Shown: piece by piece, positions 34,128-42,223 of the stretch | How positions within the stretch are numbered: the stretch's first letter is position 1 | How the letters are laid out: every line of letters starts with the position of its first letter | Assembly (NCBI GenBank): GCA_037892765.1 | Contig: JBBKBW010000009.1 | Length of the DNA: 64,000 nucleotides | Source: Clostridium_AQ sp900552125 | Lineage (GTDB): Bacteria; Bacillota_I; Bacilli_A; Erysipelotrichales; Erysipelotrichaceae | Reading direction: 5' to 3' (one strand) | The notes under the pieces: model-generated | Databases searched by the model: none | What the model was told of the DNA's origin: nothing | What the model saw: the letters and a program-made list of their open reading frames with translations, nothing else | Translations under genes and position numbers: made by a program

Positions 34128-35219
34128 TTAATCAATACGATTTTCTGTTTCTACATCATAATAATGAACTTTGCTAAGATCCATTGTTAATGATAAATGC
34201 TTATTAGTTCCTGGTTCTAAACGAGATGCCACCTTAGCAATCATTGGCTGTCCTAATATAGAGCCATGCAAAATATATTCATGTCCTAAAAGTTCAGCAA
34301 CTTCAATTTCAAAATCAAAACGAGCACTAGGATAAGTATCCGCAACAATTCCTTCTCCATATAAATCTTCAGGACGAATACCCATTATGATTTCTTTTCC
34401 TTCATAGGAAGCTAATTTAGATACAAACATCTCAGGAAGATCAATTTTCATATCGTTAATGATAAATTGTTTATTACGATAAACACCTTTCACAAAGTTT
34501 GTCGCAGGAGAGCCTAGGAATCCAGCTACAAACATATTAGCAGGATTATTGTAAATTTCTTTTGGTGAACCAATCTGCTGAATATACCCACCCTTCATTA
34601 CAACGATACGATCTGCCATTGTCATCGCTTCTGTCTGATCATGTGTTACATAAATTGTTGTAGCACCGATACGTTCATGCAACTTAATGATTTCACTACG
34701 CATCTGCACACGTAGTTTTGCATCTAAGTTTGACAAAGGTTCGTCCATCAGGAATACTTTCGCATTACGAACGATAGCACGACCTAAGGCAACACGCTGT
34801 CTTTGTCCCCCTGATAAAGCTTTTGGCTTACGATCTAGATACTGCTCAATTTCCAGAATTCTAGCCGCTTCTTTAACACGTTTATCTATTTCATCTTTTG
34901 GAATTTTTCTTAATTTTAAGCCAAATGCCATATTTTCGTATACTGTCATGTGAGGATATAAGGCATAAGATTGAAATACCATGGCAATATCACGGTCTTT
35001 AGGCTCAATATCATTCATTCTTTTTCCATCAATATAGAAATCCCCTTTTGTAATATCTTCCAATCCTGCAATCATACGTAATGTAGTAGATTTACCGCAG
35101 CCAGATGGACCAACGAAAACAATAAACTCCTTATCCTTGATTTCCAAATTGAAATCAAATACCGCCTGTACATTATTATCATATACCTTATCTATATGTT
35201 GTAAAGAAATATCAGCCAT
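34128..35219 (-). CDS. msmK: Sugar ABC transporter ATPase (MsmK/UgpC type)
   Basis: This 363-residue ATPase energises CUT1-type sugar importers. The NBD has Walker A GPSGCGKSTTLRMIAG, signature LSGGQRQRVALGRAI, Walker B VFLMDEPLSNLD and the switch His in YVTHDQTEAMTMAD. A C-terminal OB-fold (TOBE) domain follows (about 240-355), containing IIMGIRPEDLYGEG. Many Firmicutes have one shared MsmX/MsmK ATPase located elsewhere; here a dedicated copy sits inside the GH112 operon, 10 nt upstream of the phosphorylase gene. Confidence 0.95.
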   Translation of the reverse strand: MADISLQHIDKVYDNNVQAVFDFNLEIKDKEFIVFVGPSGCGKSTTLRMIAGLEDITKGDFYIDGKRMNDIEPKDRDIAMVFQSYALYPHMTVYENMAFGLKLRKIPKDEIDKRVKEAARILEIEQYLDRKPKALSGGQRQRVALGRAIVRNAKVFLMDEPLSNLDAKLRVQMRSEIIKLHERIGATTIYVTHDQTEAMTMADRIVVMKGGYIQQIGSPKEIYNNPANMFVAGFLGSPATNFVKGVYRNKQFIINDMKIDLPEMFVSKLASYEGKEIIMGIRPEDLYGEGIVADTYPSARFDFEIEVAELLGHEYILHGSILGQPMIAKVASRLEPGTNKHLSLTMDLSKVHYYDVETENRID

Positions 35220-35232
35220 ACTTTAAACCCTC

Positions 35233-35406
35233 CTACTTGTGTTTTCTGTTGTAAAGAAACAACTGTGTTAATAAGCCAATCAATCCAACAATTTCTATTC
35301 CTAAATTAGTTAAACTGACTGTTTTTTGTGCCCAGATGATCAATCCTAAAAAGAAAAAGAATAATATCACCATGATAATAGTCTGTAATTTATTTGTTTC
35401 TCTCAT
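35233..35406 (-). CDS. 57-residue membrane protein, DUF6903-like
   Basis: This small gene is easily missed. It starts at ATG 35406, 9 nt after the stop of the permease gene, with GTAGGGATTATAT in front, and ends at TAG 35235-35233, 13 nt before msmK. The product begins MRETNKLQTIIMVILFFFFL, has two membrane helices (about 8-25 and 33-52), and ends LFLYNRKHK. Small proteins of this size and layout (DUF6903-like) are found in sugar ABC operons of gut Firmicutes; the label is from memory. It may be an accessory subunit of the permease. Tight spacing on both sides supports real translation. Confidence 0.65.
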   Translation of the reverse strand: MRETNKLQTIIMVILFFFFLGLIIWAQKTVSLTNLGIEIVGLIGLLTQLFLYNRKHK

Positions 35407-35415
35407 ATATAATCC

Positions 35416-36279
35416 CTACTCTTTCATTCCGCCAAGACTCATACCTTGCGTTAATTTTTTCTGTACACAAATGTACAGTATCAGCGTAGGTATCATGACA
35501 ATAACAAGACCTGCATACATAACACCAAAGTTTGCTTGACTACGTGAATCAGCCATCAAATATTTAACACCGACAGCCAATGTTGCATTTTCTTTATCCA
35601 TGAACGTAAAGGCAATAACGTATTCATTCCAGAAAGCCAAGAACTGAAATAAAATAACAGTAATAATACTAGGACGAGCCATAGGAATCATAATTTTGGT
35701 CATTGTTTTGAAATAACCACATCCGTCAATGCGTGCTGCTTCTTCATAACCTTTAGGCAATGTTTTGAAATACCCTGTTAATAAATAAATGGTAAAGGGA
35801 AGTGCTGTTGCGGCATATACGACCGCCAACCAGAATTTATTATTTAAGAAGAAATCAGTACCTAATGCAAGGTCTGCATTAAACAACATAAGAAAAATCG
35901 GTAAAACGATATAGTTTACATTGACAAACAGACCTGCCATAAATAATGCATTGAAGAATTTCTTTCCAACAAATGTAAAACGTGCCAGAACATAAGATGC
36001 CGGTAAGGCAACTACTAATAAGATAATCAATGCCAAAGCTGTAACAATTACAGTATTCATCAGATAATCTCCCATACGGGCTTTCTGAAAAGCATCGACA
36101 AAGTTTGACCACATTAATTGCTGAGGAAGGTCGAAAGGATTACCACTAACCAGTTCCCCTTGAGTCTTTAAGCTTGCCAGACATACCCAAATAATAGGAA
36201 CAATAATTGAAATTGCTAACGTGATCAATGCCACATAGACAAAGATTCTATAAATAGAAAACTTCTTTTCTTTTTTCAT
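35416..36279 (-). CDS. msmG: Sugar ABC transporter permease (MsmG type)
   Basis: This 287-residue CUT1 inner-membrane permease has six membrane segments, the first at about 13-33. The cytoplasmic EAA loop that contacts the ATPase is YEEAARIDGCGYFKTMTKIMIPMARP (about 185-210), and the ending FVSLGGMKE-like QGMSLGGMKE is typical of MsmG/GanQ. It forms a heterodimer with the upstream permease to import the disaccharide fed to the GH112 phosphorylase. It starts 11 nt after the other permease gene. Confidence 0.93.
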   Translation of the reverse strand: MKKEKKFSIYRIFVYVALITLAISIIVPIIWVCLASLKTQGELVSGNPFDLPQQLMWSNFVDAFQKARMGDYLMNTVIVTALALIILLVVALPASYVLARFTFVGKKFFNALFMAGLFVNVNYIVLPIFLMLFNADLALGTDFFLNNKFWLAVVYAATALPFTIYLLTGYFKTLPKGYEEAARIDGCGYFKTMTKIMIPMARPSIITVILFQFLAFWNEYVIAFTFMDKENATLAVGVKYLMADSRSQANFGVMYAGLVIVMIPTLILYICVQKKLTQGMSLGGMKE

Positions 36280-36290
36280 GTGTGCACCTC

Positions 36291-37172
36291 CTAGTATTCA
36301 AGAACTTCGCGTTCAGTTACTTTATTAATTAATGCAGATAAAGCAAAAGATACAATGAAGATCATCGCTCCGATTGCCATACCAAAGCCATATTTACCAG
36401 CAAATGCATTATTATACATATAGTTTAATACAGACTCAGAACCTAAGTTACCCTGTGTAGTCAGCTGAATAAACATAAAACTCAAGTTAATCGTTGAAAT
36501 AACAAAGAATGTTAAAGTTGTACGAATATTATTCCAAATCAAAGGCAAAGTAATCATAAAGAACTGCTGAATCTTACTAGCTCCTTCAAGACTGGCTGCT
36601 TCATATAAGTTCTCTGGAATACTTGACATACTTGACATATACATAACCATATAATACCCGATAGCCTGCCATACCAATGCAGCGATAATCGCATAATTTA
36701 TTATATCTGGATTTCCCATCCACTGCTGCTGCAGACCTCCTAATCCAATCATTGCCAGAAATGAATTTAAGATACCATTTGATGGTGCATAGATTGCGGA
36801 GAAGATACCTGCAATAACAACAATACTTAAAATGTTAGGAATATAGAATATAACACGGAAGAAGTTTTTTCCTTTAAATTCTTCACGTGTCAGTAATGTC
36901 GCAAACAATACGGCAAGTACCAAAGTGATAATTGTTATTAATACAACATATAAGATAGTATTCTGCATAGCCTCTATAAAGCGCTCATCTGCTAATAGTG
37001 TCTTAAAGTTAAACAATCCACAGAAAGTAGCATCACTGACAAAATTTGCTTTTTGAAAAAATGCCGTTTTAAATACTTCAAATGTAGGAATGACCATAAA
37101 GATAAATACTAGAATTACTGCTGGCGCAAGACAGGCAAATATAAATCTAGACTTTGCTTTCTTTTTGTTCAT
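36291..37172 (-). CDS. msmF: Sugar ABC transporter permease (MsmF type)
   Basis: This 293-residue CUT1 permease is of the MsmF/GanP type with six membrane segments. The N-terminus is RFIFACLAPAVILVFIFMVI, the EAA loop is LYEAASLEGASKIQQFFMIT (about 196-215), and it ends INKVTEREVLEY. It pairs with the downstream MsmG-type permease. It is separated from the binding-protein gene by a strong terminator-like hairpin, so its transcription probably depends on partial read-through. Confidence 0.93.
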   Translation of the reverse strand: MNKKKAKSRFIFACLAPAVILVFIFMVIPTFEVFKTAFFQKANFVSDATFCGLFNFKTLLADERFIEAMQNTILYVVLITIITLVLAVLFATLLTREEFKGKNFFRVIFYIPNILSIVVIAGIFSAIYAPSNGILNSFLAMIGLGGLQQQWMGNPDIINYAIIAALVWQAIGYYMVMYMSSMSSIPENLYEAASLEGASKIQQFFMITLPLIWNNIRTTLTFFVISTINLSFMFIQLTTQGNLGSESVLNYMYNNAFAGKYGFGMAIGAMIFIVSFALSALINKVTEREVLEY

Positions 37173-37194
37173 ATCATATTCGCTCCCTTTCTTC

Positions 37195-37227
37195 TAAAAA
37201 GCGATGAGCAATAAATCGCTCATCGCT
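37195..37227 (-). terminator. Intra-operon terminator between binding protein and permeases
   Basis: On the minus strand the 10-bp perfect stem AGCGATGAGC / GCTCATCGCT (8-nt loop) is followed by TTTTTAG. It lies 24 nt past the binding-protein stop and upstream of msmF, which would give more binding protein than permease. Confidence 0.8.
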
Positions 37228-37250
37228 AATGAATCCATACTGCTTTTAAT

Positions 37251-38582
37251 TTATTTTGTTTCTAAAGGATTAGCTGCTAAAGTTTTCCAAGCTTCAGATA
37301 ATGATTTCTGATAATCTTCTTTACTAATTTTACCAGTAGCCAAATCATCAATCTGCCCAAATAATGTAGCTTTTACATCGAAATCAGGTAAATTGTTTGT
37401 GTTATAAGCGCCAAATGCTCCAAATGCAGGTGTTGCATTTTCATAAATGCTGAAGAATTCTTTTGTATATCCATCTTCCATTTTTGAAACACGATCCATC
37501 ATATCAGTTGTAGGTACGATATTTCCGCTTTCCTGCATGATTTTAACCCCTTCGTCAGAGTAAATAAACTCTAAGAATTTTTTTGCATCATCTGGATTAG
37601 CTGCCTGTGCTGGAATCCAAATCTGTTCTGTCATAGAACCAACAAAGCGTTCTCCATCTTTTTCATCAGCTGGTAGTGGCATTAATCCCCAATGGAAATC
37701 TTCAGGTGTAGTTTTTGCCATTTCATTAACTACCCAGTCACCATTTGGCATAAATAAAGCTTTTCCATCAATAACTGCCTGCTGATTTACTGTGAAGTTA
37801 TCACCAGAGTTTGCATTTGATACAGTATCTGCAAATAAGTTTTCACTGCTTACTAATTGAGCGATTTTATCAATTACAGCTTTTCCTTCTTTTGTATCCC
37901 AAACACCTTCTTTATAGTTTAATACATTAAATAGGAAGTCTTCTCCACCAGCCTGTTTCAATAAAGCGTTCATTGTATTATCAAAATATCCACTTGTTGG
38001 ATAAGTAAACAATGCGATACCATCAGCTTTTGCTTGTTTTCCTAATTCCCAGAATTCATCCCAAGTTGTAGGCAATGCATATTTTTTACCTTCACCAATC
38101 AGTTCTGTATTATAGAAGAATCCAGCTGGAGTTGTTTTTAAAGGTAATAAATAAGATTTTCCATCTCCATAATACTGAACTATACGACTATCTTTATAAG
38201 ATTTGTCTAAATCAATTTTTTCAACTACATCAGAAATATCTAACACTTGTTTAGTATTTAACTGTGTTTCTGTAAACTGACTAGGTTGTCCTAAGTTATA
38301 GTAAACAATGTCTGAATATTGCCCTGTAGCATTCTCTTTGTTTAATACGCTAGGAAGATCTTTTTCAAAACGTAGCTGTACATCTATATCTGGATTTGCT
38401 TTTTCAAAAGCTTCCGCCAGTTTTGTAAATACTTCTTCACCATTCCCTCCAGAAAATGAATCAAACTTTAATACTCGTTTGTCCCCTTCTTTAGCAGAAT
38501 CTTTATCAGAATTTGAAGAACATCCTGCTATCATTGTTGTTGCCATCGCTAAAGTTAACGATGCCGTTAGTAATTTTTTCAT
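37251..38582 (-). CDS. Sugar ABC transporter substrate-binding lipoprotein
   Basis: This 443-residue extracellular binding protein of the CUT1 family is anchored by lipid at Cys21 (signal MKKLLTASLTLAMATTMIAG then CSSNSD). The mature part shows LKFDSFSGGNGEEVFTKLAE, DIDVQLRFEKDLPSVLNKEN, a VLPLKTTPAGFFYNTEL-like core (YLLPLKTTPAGFFYNTELIG) and a C-terminal hinge region EQIWIPAQAANPDDAKKFLE. From its operon it likely captures galacto-N-biose/lacto-N-biose or a related galactoside. It is first in the operon, with a cre-containing promoter, opposite the AraC regulator gene. Confidence 0.92.
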   Translation of the reverse strand: MKKLLTASLTLAMATTMIAGCSSNSDKDSAKEGDKRVLKFDSFSGGNGEEVFTKLAEAFEKANPDIDVQLRFEKDLPSVLNKENATGQYSDIVYYNLGQPSQFTETQLNTKQVLDISDVVEKIDLDKSYKDSRIVQYYGDGKSYLLPLKTTPAGFFYNTELIGEGKKYALPTTWDEFWELGKQAKADGIALFTYPTSGYFDNTMNALLKQAGGEDFLFNVLNYKEGVWDTKEGKAVIDKIAQLVSSENLFADTVSNANSGDNFTVNQQAVIDGKALFMPNGDWVVNEMAKTTPEDFHWGLMPLPADEKDGERFVGSMTEQIWIPAQAANPDDAKKFLEFIYSDEGVKIMQESGNIVPTTDMMDRVSKMEDGYTKEFFSIYENATPAFGAFGAYNTNNLPDFDVKATLFGQIDDLATGKISKEDYQKSLSEAWKTLAANPLETK

Positions 38583-38630
38583 ACTAAATTAAGCCTCCTC
38601 ATCTGTCCTAGTACTTCTTTTTATAGTTTA

Positions 38631-38659
38631 AGTATAGTAAAATGTAAGCGTTTTTTCAA
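38631..38659 (-). promoter_or_regulatory. GH112-operon promoter with cre site
   Basis: On the minus strand TTGAAA (38659-38654), a 17-nt spacer and TATACT (38636-38631) form the promoter. On the plus strand TGTAAGCGTTTTTT (38643-38656) inside it is close to the CcpA cre consensus, so carbon catabolite repression is likely. Confidence 0.75.
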
Positions 38660-38761
38660 TCGTTTAATTGCGTTGAACTTTAGAAATATTGTGCTATTAA
38701 CAATATTGATAATTAAATTTGTATCATGTATACTTAAATCATAAGACAAAGGGGACATTAT

Positions 38762-39583
38762 ATGAGTACAGAACAATTTATTTATGAACAGAAAAAATTT
38801 GAAGAATCCTGTCAGCTTCTCTATATCACACAATCCTCCTATGACCAGGAATGGAATTCAAAGCTACATACACATTCATGCGCCGAAATTTTTTATGTAA
38901 CTCGTGGAAAAGGTCATTTTTATCTAGGAACAAGATGTTATGATGTTTTTGAAGATGATCTTGTTATTGTCAATCCAAACGTAACTCATACTGAGCAAGG
39001 TATGAGAAATACAAATTTTGAATATATTGTTATGGGAATTGATGGATTAACCTTTACTCACAATAACGAAGACCCTCAGGAATTACAGCGATATAACTTT
39101 TATGAAAATAAACATGAATTTTTATACTACCTTAAAACCATGTTACTGGAAGTAAAAAACAAAGATCCGGAGTACCAGATTGTAGTAAACAATCTTTTAC
39201 AGATATTGATTGTCAATCTCTTTCGTCGCACTCAGGTAAAATGGCATGTTTATCAGGAAAACAATGTAAATAAGGACTGTCTTTTTATTGAAAAATATAT
39301 TGATTCACATTTTAAAGAAGATATTACTTTAGATACACTAAGTAAAATCACCTATTTGAGTAAATATCATATCGTCCACGCTTTTAAAAAATATAAGGGT
39401 ATTTCACCTATAAACTATGTAAATGAAAAAAGAATTCAGGAGGCATGTTTTCTATTAACAAATACAAATCTTCATATTAATGAAATATCACAGATTGTAG
39501 GCTTTTCCAGTCCCTCCTATTTTACTCAGGCATTTAAACGTAGTTTACACCAGTCACCACTTCAATATCGCAAAACTCGCTGA
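38762..39583 (+). CDS. AraC-family regulator of the GH112 operon
   Basis: This 273-residue regulator has an N-terminal cupin sugar-sensing domain (HTHSCAEIFYVTRGKGHFYL, then YDVFEDDLVIVNPNVTHTEQ) and a C-terminal double HTH (about 175-272): LDTLSKITYLSKYHIVHAFK and INEISQIVGFSSPSYFTQAF. It is divergent from the binding-protein gene with a 179-bp shared promoter region and very probably activates that operon in response to its sugar. GGGGACATTAT precedes the ATG. It ends with TGA. Confidence 0.9.
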   Translation: MSTEQFIYEQKKFEESCQLLYITQSSYDQEWNSKLHTHSCAEIFYVTRGKGHFYLGTRCYDVFEDDLVIVNPNVTHTEQGMRNTNFEYIVMGIDGLTFTHNNEDPQELQRYNFYENKHEFLYYLKTMLLEVKNKDPEYQIVVNNLLQILIVNLFRRTQVKWHVYQENNVNKDCLFIEKYIDSHFKEDITLDTLSKITYLSKYHIVHAFKKYKGISPINYVNEKRIQEACFLLTNTNLHINEISQIVGFSSPSYFTQAFKRSLHQSPLQYRKTR

Positions 39584-40297
39584 TTTATGTGTAATCAGTG
39601 TCTTTATATTTAATTTCATGTAGTATCGTTGAAATTTTCTAAAGTTAATACAAACATAGTTCTTAAGATGAATGATATTTTCTTATATTCCTGAATACAA
39701 TTAATAAGATATTATTTAATAAAACATGCTATATAATATTTATTAAAATAAAGAAACTTCAGTAAAACCAAACACTGTTCCGAGTAACTTATCCATATTT
39801 TGTTTATGATAATATATGGTGTCAAAATACGAGAGAACTAGTAGAATTACTAGAATATTTTCAAAAAAATCGAGATTATTCACTTCCTATGCTTCAGATT
39901 ATAGTGAATTCCCACATGTTTGATCTTCTTATCTTTGATATTCAGATTTGCCAATAACATACTTTTCTTGTTCATGCTTGAATAGTTAATAACATAAATG
40001 GTAATTTTTCCAATGGCACATCTTCAAACTCTTTCATTGTGCTTTTGATAATATAAGCTAATACTAGCTTATAGCTTATAATGATTTTTACTTGTCAGTC
40101 ATGATTTTCTCTTAGTTTTTCATCTGACTTCTTTTTGTTTTTTTAGATACCTTTTCCTTTAAACTAGATTCATATATACATACGTATAGAAAGTCGGAAA
40201 CTCTTAAATATCTTTTAAAAAAAGTTAGAAAAAAGCTATAACTTATAGATTTATAAATCCAATAAATTATAGCTTTTAAATTACTATATAGCTTGAT
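39584..40297. other. 714-bp stretch with a possible coding remnant
   Basis: No complete gene was found. On the plus strand an open piece at 39766-39957 without a start codon reads VTYPYFVYDNIWCQNTRELV and then FQKNRDYSLPMLQIIVNSH. This is protein-like in composition but not recognised, and is probably a remnant. The rest is AT-rich with no signal except the terminator at its right end. Confidence 0.35.
40225..40277 (-). terminator. Terminator of the yitT-hisJ unit
   Basis: On the minus strand, AAAAGCTATAA / TTATAGCTTTT (11 bp, about 25-nt loop) is followed by a six-T tract. Confidence 0.8.
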
Positions 40298-41074
40298 TTA
40301 TTTAAACTTTAGTTCTTTACGAAATTTCAAGGGTATTCCTTCTATTATCTCATTTACTGTTTCATAACATGCAAAATCCGCATATTTATCAGGTGTATGA
40401 GCATCTAATCCATATACAACCTCTATGTCATACTGTGATACAACTTCCCAAAATTTACGATATGGGTATGTATAGCGATACTCATCACCTATTTGTCTTT
40501 TCCCATAACGCAATCCATTTAGATTTAGTTCCAGCAATACATGATTTCGTTCAGCACTCTGACATATTTTATGTGCAGTTTTTTCACACGCTTCATTCCA
40601 TTCTTCTTTACTAAACATAAATAAATCTGGATGTGCAACAATATCTACTAGTCCATCATCGCATGCTTTCGCAACCTGTTCACCGTAAAGCAATGTATCT
40701 TCATCTTTATGGTTCATATAGAAGTCTATTTGCTTTACCGCATATTCATGTTCTCCTAATATCATGAAATCTACTAAATTACGATATTCTTTAATTTCAT
40801 CTAAAAAATCCTCAAAATATTCAATTTCCAATCCTAACCGTATTTCAATCTGATCCTTATATTTTTCCTGTAAAAAGTGAACACTCTGTACATAATCATT
40901 AAACTCATCCTTACGCATACGTTCTCCTTCTACATATCCGTTTTCATAAGGAGCATGATCAGAAAACCCTATACAGGTATAACCATTTTTAATTGCCTGT
41001 TTAACGTATTCTTCATCTTCCCCGCTTGCATGTCCGCAGCGCTTTGTATGACTATGATAATTAAACCTCTGCAT
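40298..41074 (-). CDS. hisJ: PHP-family histidinol-phosphatase-like hydrolase
   Basis: This 258-residue PHP-domain phosphoesterase belongs to the HisJ (HisK) family. The metal-binding motifs are FNYHSHTKRCGHA (H-x-H), IGFSDHAP (D-H), RLGLEIEYFEDF (Glu), FMILGEHEYAV (His), VDIVAHPDLF (H-x-D) and YGLDAHTPDKY (D-x-H). HisJ removes phosphate from histidinol phosphate in histidine synthesis, but many gut species keep a HisJ-like gene without a his operon. No his genes are in this window, so the substrate is open. It lies 11 nt behind the yitT-like gene. Confidence 0.85.
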   Translation of the reverse strand: MQRFNYHSHTKRCGHASGEDEEYVKQAIKNGYTCIGFSDHAPYENGYVEGERMRKDEFNDYVQSVHFLQEKYKDQIEIRLGLEIEYFEDFLDEIKEYRNLVDFMILGEHEYAVKQIDFYMNHKDEDTLLYGEQVAKACDDGLVDIVAHPDLFMFSKEEWNEACEKTAHKICQSAERNHVLLELNLNGLRYGKRQIGDEYRYTYPYRKFWEVVSQYDIEVVYGLDAHTPDKYADFACYETVNEIIEGIPLKFRKELKFK

Positions 41075-41085
41075 TTTCCTCTCTC

Positions 41086-41961
41086 CTACATTTCTTCCTC
41101 ATAAGTAAAACCTAATCCCTGAACTTCTTTTGCCTCCATTACTACTACAAATGCTTCTGGATCGATATGGGATACTAAATGTTCTAATTTAGGTAATTGT
41201 TTTTTTACTACGACCGCCATAATCACTGGTCTTTTCTGAGAAGAGTAACCTCCTGTTGCCTCTAGGATGGTTGTACCTCTTTCTAACACTTCATGGATAT
41301 GTTCCATAATTTCTTCATACTTATTTGAAATAATCATGACATTTCTAGCATCATGTCCACCAAGCATCATTGTCTTATTAATCATCATACTGCTTACCCA
41401 AACAGATAATATACCCGTAAGTGCAGCTTGTAATCCATACACAACTGCACCTAATAAAACAGTTAAAGCATCTGTAATTAAAACTAAGGTAGGTAGTGGT
41501 ATATGTGTAAATTTATTTATGATAAGCGGAGGTATATCCATTCCACCAGTACTGGCCCCTGTACGAAATACACAGCCTATCCCTATTCCCATTAATGCTC
41601 CGCCATATATGGTTGCTAGGTATTTATCCATAATAAAAGTCTCTGGTGATATTAATGTATTTTCAATGAAAGTCATCAAAGATAACATCACTGGATAACA
41701 TATGGTACAAAATATCGTTTTTGTCGCAAATTTCTTTCCTAAAATTGGTGCTCCTACTAAGAATAACACGACAGTCATTACATTAATAAACATTTCCGGA
41801 TTAACATGAATGATTGGTTCCAATGCAACTGCAACTCCCGCAAGTCCTCCTGTTAACACATCATTAGGAAGAATAAACCATGCAACACCCATTGCAAGTG
41901 TAATGTTACCCGCAAGCATCCATAAGATATCATAAAGTAATTCTTTATTTGTTAGTTTCAA
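41086..41961 (-). CDS. YitT-family membrane protein
   Basis: This 291-residue protein has five to six membrane segments (the first about 9-28) and a cytoplasmic C-terminal DUF2179 domain (about 225-285). Family stretches are LPNDVLTGGLAGVAVALEPI, GIGIGCVFRTGASTGGMDIP, GHDARNVMIISNKYEEIMEH and RGTTILEATGGYSSQKRPVI. The function is unknown, although a transport role is often assumed. The start is TTG 41961 with AAGGGATATA before it. It has a promoter with TATAAT at 41989-41984 preceded by TGG. Confidence 0.9.
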   Translation of the reverse strand: MKLTNKELLYDILWMLAGNITLAMGVAWFILPNDVLTGGLAGVAVALEPIIHVNPEMFINVMTVVLFLVGAPILGKKFATKTIFCTICYPVMLSLMTFIENTLISPETFIMDKYLATIYGGALMGIGIGCVFRTGASTGGMDIPPLIINKFTHIPLPTLVLITDALTVLLGAVVYGLQAALTGILSVWVSSMMINKTMMLGGHDARNVMIISNKYEEIMEHIHEVLERGTTILEATGGYSSQKRPVIMAVVVKKQLPKLEHLVSHIDPEAFVVVMEAKEVQGLGFTYEEEM

Positions 41962-41983
41962 TATATCCCTTCTCTCAATTCAC

Positions 41984-41992
41984 ATTATACCA
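41984..41992 (-). promoter_or_regulatory. Extended -10 promoter of the yitT-like gene
   Basis: On the minus strand TGGTATAAT (41992-41984) is a consensus extended -10, about 22 nt before the TTG start. Confidence 0.6.
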
Positions 41993-42051
41993 TTTTTCTT
42001 ATATTTTATATTTTATTTAATGTAAATTATCTATAAATTCATTGCTAGCTC

Positions 42052-42154
42052 TTGATTTTCTTTACACTTTCGTGTTAAATAAATTTGTAAGTCACAAGGT
42101 GTTTATTTATTTAACGCCCTCCTTTTGAATAAAAATTCAAAAGGAGTTTTTTTT
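42052..42154 (+). ncRNA. Candidate small RNA with orphan terminator
   Basis: A very strong plus-strand terminator (12-bp stem CTCCTTTTGAAT/ATTCAAAAGGAG at 42119-42146, loop of four A, then eight T) has no plus-strand gene within 2.5 kb upstream. A possible promoter lies just before: TTGATT (42052-42057), an 18-nt spacer and TGTTAAATA with TAAATA at 42076-42081. The transcript would be about 65-70 nt and exposes CGCCCTCC, complementary to ribosome binding sites, just before the hairpin. This is inference from structure only. Confidence 0.4.
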
Positions 42155-42183
42155 ATTTATCAAGTAATTCCCTTCTCATGTAA

Positions 42184-42212
42184 AAAAGGAATCATCTCTA
42201 AAGATGAAACCT
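42184..42212 (-). terminator. Terminator of the 42224 gene
   Basis: On the minus strand a hairpin TCATC/GATGA with flanking GG/CC is followed by six Ts. It is modest in strength. Confidence 0.5.
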
Positions 42213-42223
42213 ATAGTATAAAG

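Noticed and set aside
42184..42212. Using the strong hairpin at 42119-42154 as terminator of the minus-strand gene at 42224
   Set aside because: Its T8 tract is on the plus strand only; on the minus strand the stem is followed by GGCGTT. The weaker hairpin at 42184-42212 has the T-run on the right strand.
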